DNA of 6,677 nucleotides from JASFQI01 sp050115555 (lineage in GTDB: Bacteria > Desulfobacterota > DSM-4660 > Desulfatiglandales > HGW-15): contig JASFQI010000280.1 in assembly GCA_050115555.1 (NCBI GenBank), positions 1 through 6,677 on the forward strand. The letters are read 5' to 3'. Below, in pieces: positions 5,341 through 6,677 of this stretch; positions within the stretch are counted from its first letter, which is position 1; each line of letters begins with the position of its first letter. The notes under the pieces were generated by a model. The model saw only the letters and a program-made list of their open reading frames with translations. It searched no databases and was not told the DNA's origin. The position numbers were made by a program, and so were the translations under genes.

Positions 5341-5383
5341 TTAGCCAGGCTTATATAGAATGTCATTCCAAATTAGCCGGGCT
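5341..5383. promoter_or_regulatory. Two near-identical palindromic boxes, TTAGCCAGGCT and TTAGCCGGGCT, 32 bp apart
   Basis: TTAGCCAGGCT (5341-5351) and TTAGCCGGGCT (5373-5383) match at 10 of 11 positions. Each contains the short palindrome AGCC-N-GGCT. Their 32-bp spacing is about three helical turns, placing them on the same DNA face. A TATATA (5352-5357, same on both strands) lies between them and would suit a -10 box for the minus-strand ATPase fragment, though no good -35 is seen. Operator function is inferred from geometry only. Confidence 0.3.
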
Positions 5384-5618
5384 CATGCTAATGCGACGAT
5401 ACCCCTTTCAGCACGAAATCACACAGGCCCCGGCTTCCTCGCCCCCGCTACTTGATTCCTTTGTGTGGGAATAACCTCTGCACTTACGCGACTGCCCTTG
5501 CATGCATTACATGCTTCTTTCATCTTCAATGCACCGCTCGTACATTTCCCATAAACAACCTCTTTGCCTTCACAGGACAGACCTCGAGAACAGGTATCAA
5601 GCGAAAGGACACCAATAC
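5384..5618. other. Non-coding leader upstream of gmd
   Basis: No supported gene. A short inverted repeat, GCATG (5500-5504) with CATGC (5510-5514), is present. TTGCAT (5499-5503 region), followed 17 bp later by CATCTT, is at best a weak promoter match. The ribosome-binding site of gmd, AAAGGA (5604-5609), lies at the right end. The long separation from upstream genes suggests gmd starts its own transcription unit, but I cannot place its promoter. Confidence 0.35.

Positions 5619-6677
<1,059 letters not shown>

Noticed and set aside
5325..5342. GGGC-GATA-GCCC hairpin followed by five T on the plus strand
   Set aside because: The stem is only 4 bp and no plus-strand gene ends nearby; it is more likely part of the leader of the minus-strand gene.

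Overview
The window looks like part of a bacterial exopolysaccharide or capsule locus into which a short accessory segment has been inserted. The flanking genes are G+C-rich, and the gene set is a GumC/Wzz-type chain-length protein, a CpsD-like P-loop ATPase, an ExeA-like AAA ATPase and a GDP-mannose 4,6-dehydratase. This suggests a Gram-negative organism, possibly Desulfobacterota or a related proteobacterial lineage. That placement is an inference from gene style and repeat style; no rRNA or other phylogenetic marker is present.

Layout: (1) 2-1696 +, chain-length determinant protein, cut by the left edge. (2) 1697-1918, a gap holding small hairpins and a 72-bp pair of inverted REP-like palindromes, each with a 5' GTAG. 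(3) 1919-2749 +, a CpsD/BY-kinase-like protein without the usual C-terminal tyrosine cluster. (4) 2750-2885, a gap with a 9-bp inverted repeat. (5) 2886-3995 +, an ExeA-like ATPase. (6) 3996-5310, a visibly more A+T-rich accessory segment. It holds a possible promoter with an internal palindrome, a short remnant resembling the start of a DUF5615 protein, an overlapping DUF433/DUF5615 pair (toxin-antitoxin-like), a 117-bp MITE-like inverted-repeat element, and a minus-strand ATPase gene reduced to its N-terminal part. (7) 5311-5618, a non-coding gap with operator-like repeats. (8) 5619-6677 +, gmd, open at the right edge and nearly complete.

How the genes fit together: the first three form the co-polymerase, cytoplasmic ATPase/kinase and ExeA-type ATPase triad known from polysaccharide export loci, including those linked to exosortase (XrtA/PEP-CTERM). 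The Wzz-like protein and the CpsD-like ATPase would together control chain length and export. Gmd makes GDP-4-keto-6-deoxymannose, the precursor of GDP-fucose, GDP-rhamnose and related sugars, and so supplies a sugar donor to such a polymer. The DUF433/DUF5615 pair and the degraded sequences around it have no evident role in the polysaccharide pathway and look like passengers. I found no rRNA, tRNA, CRISPR array or complete transposase gene.
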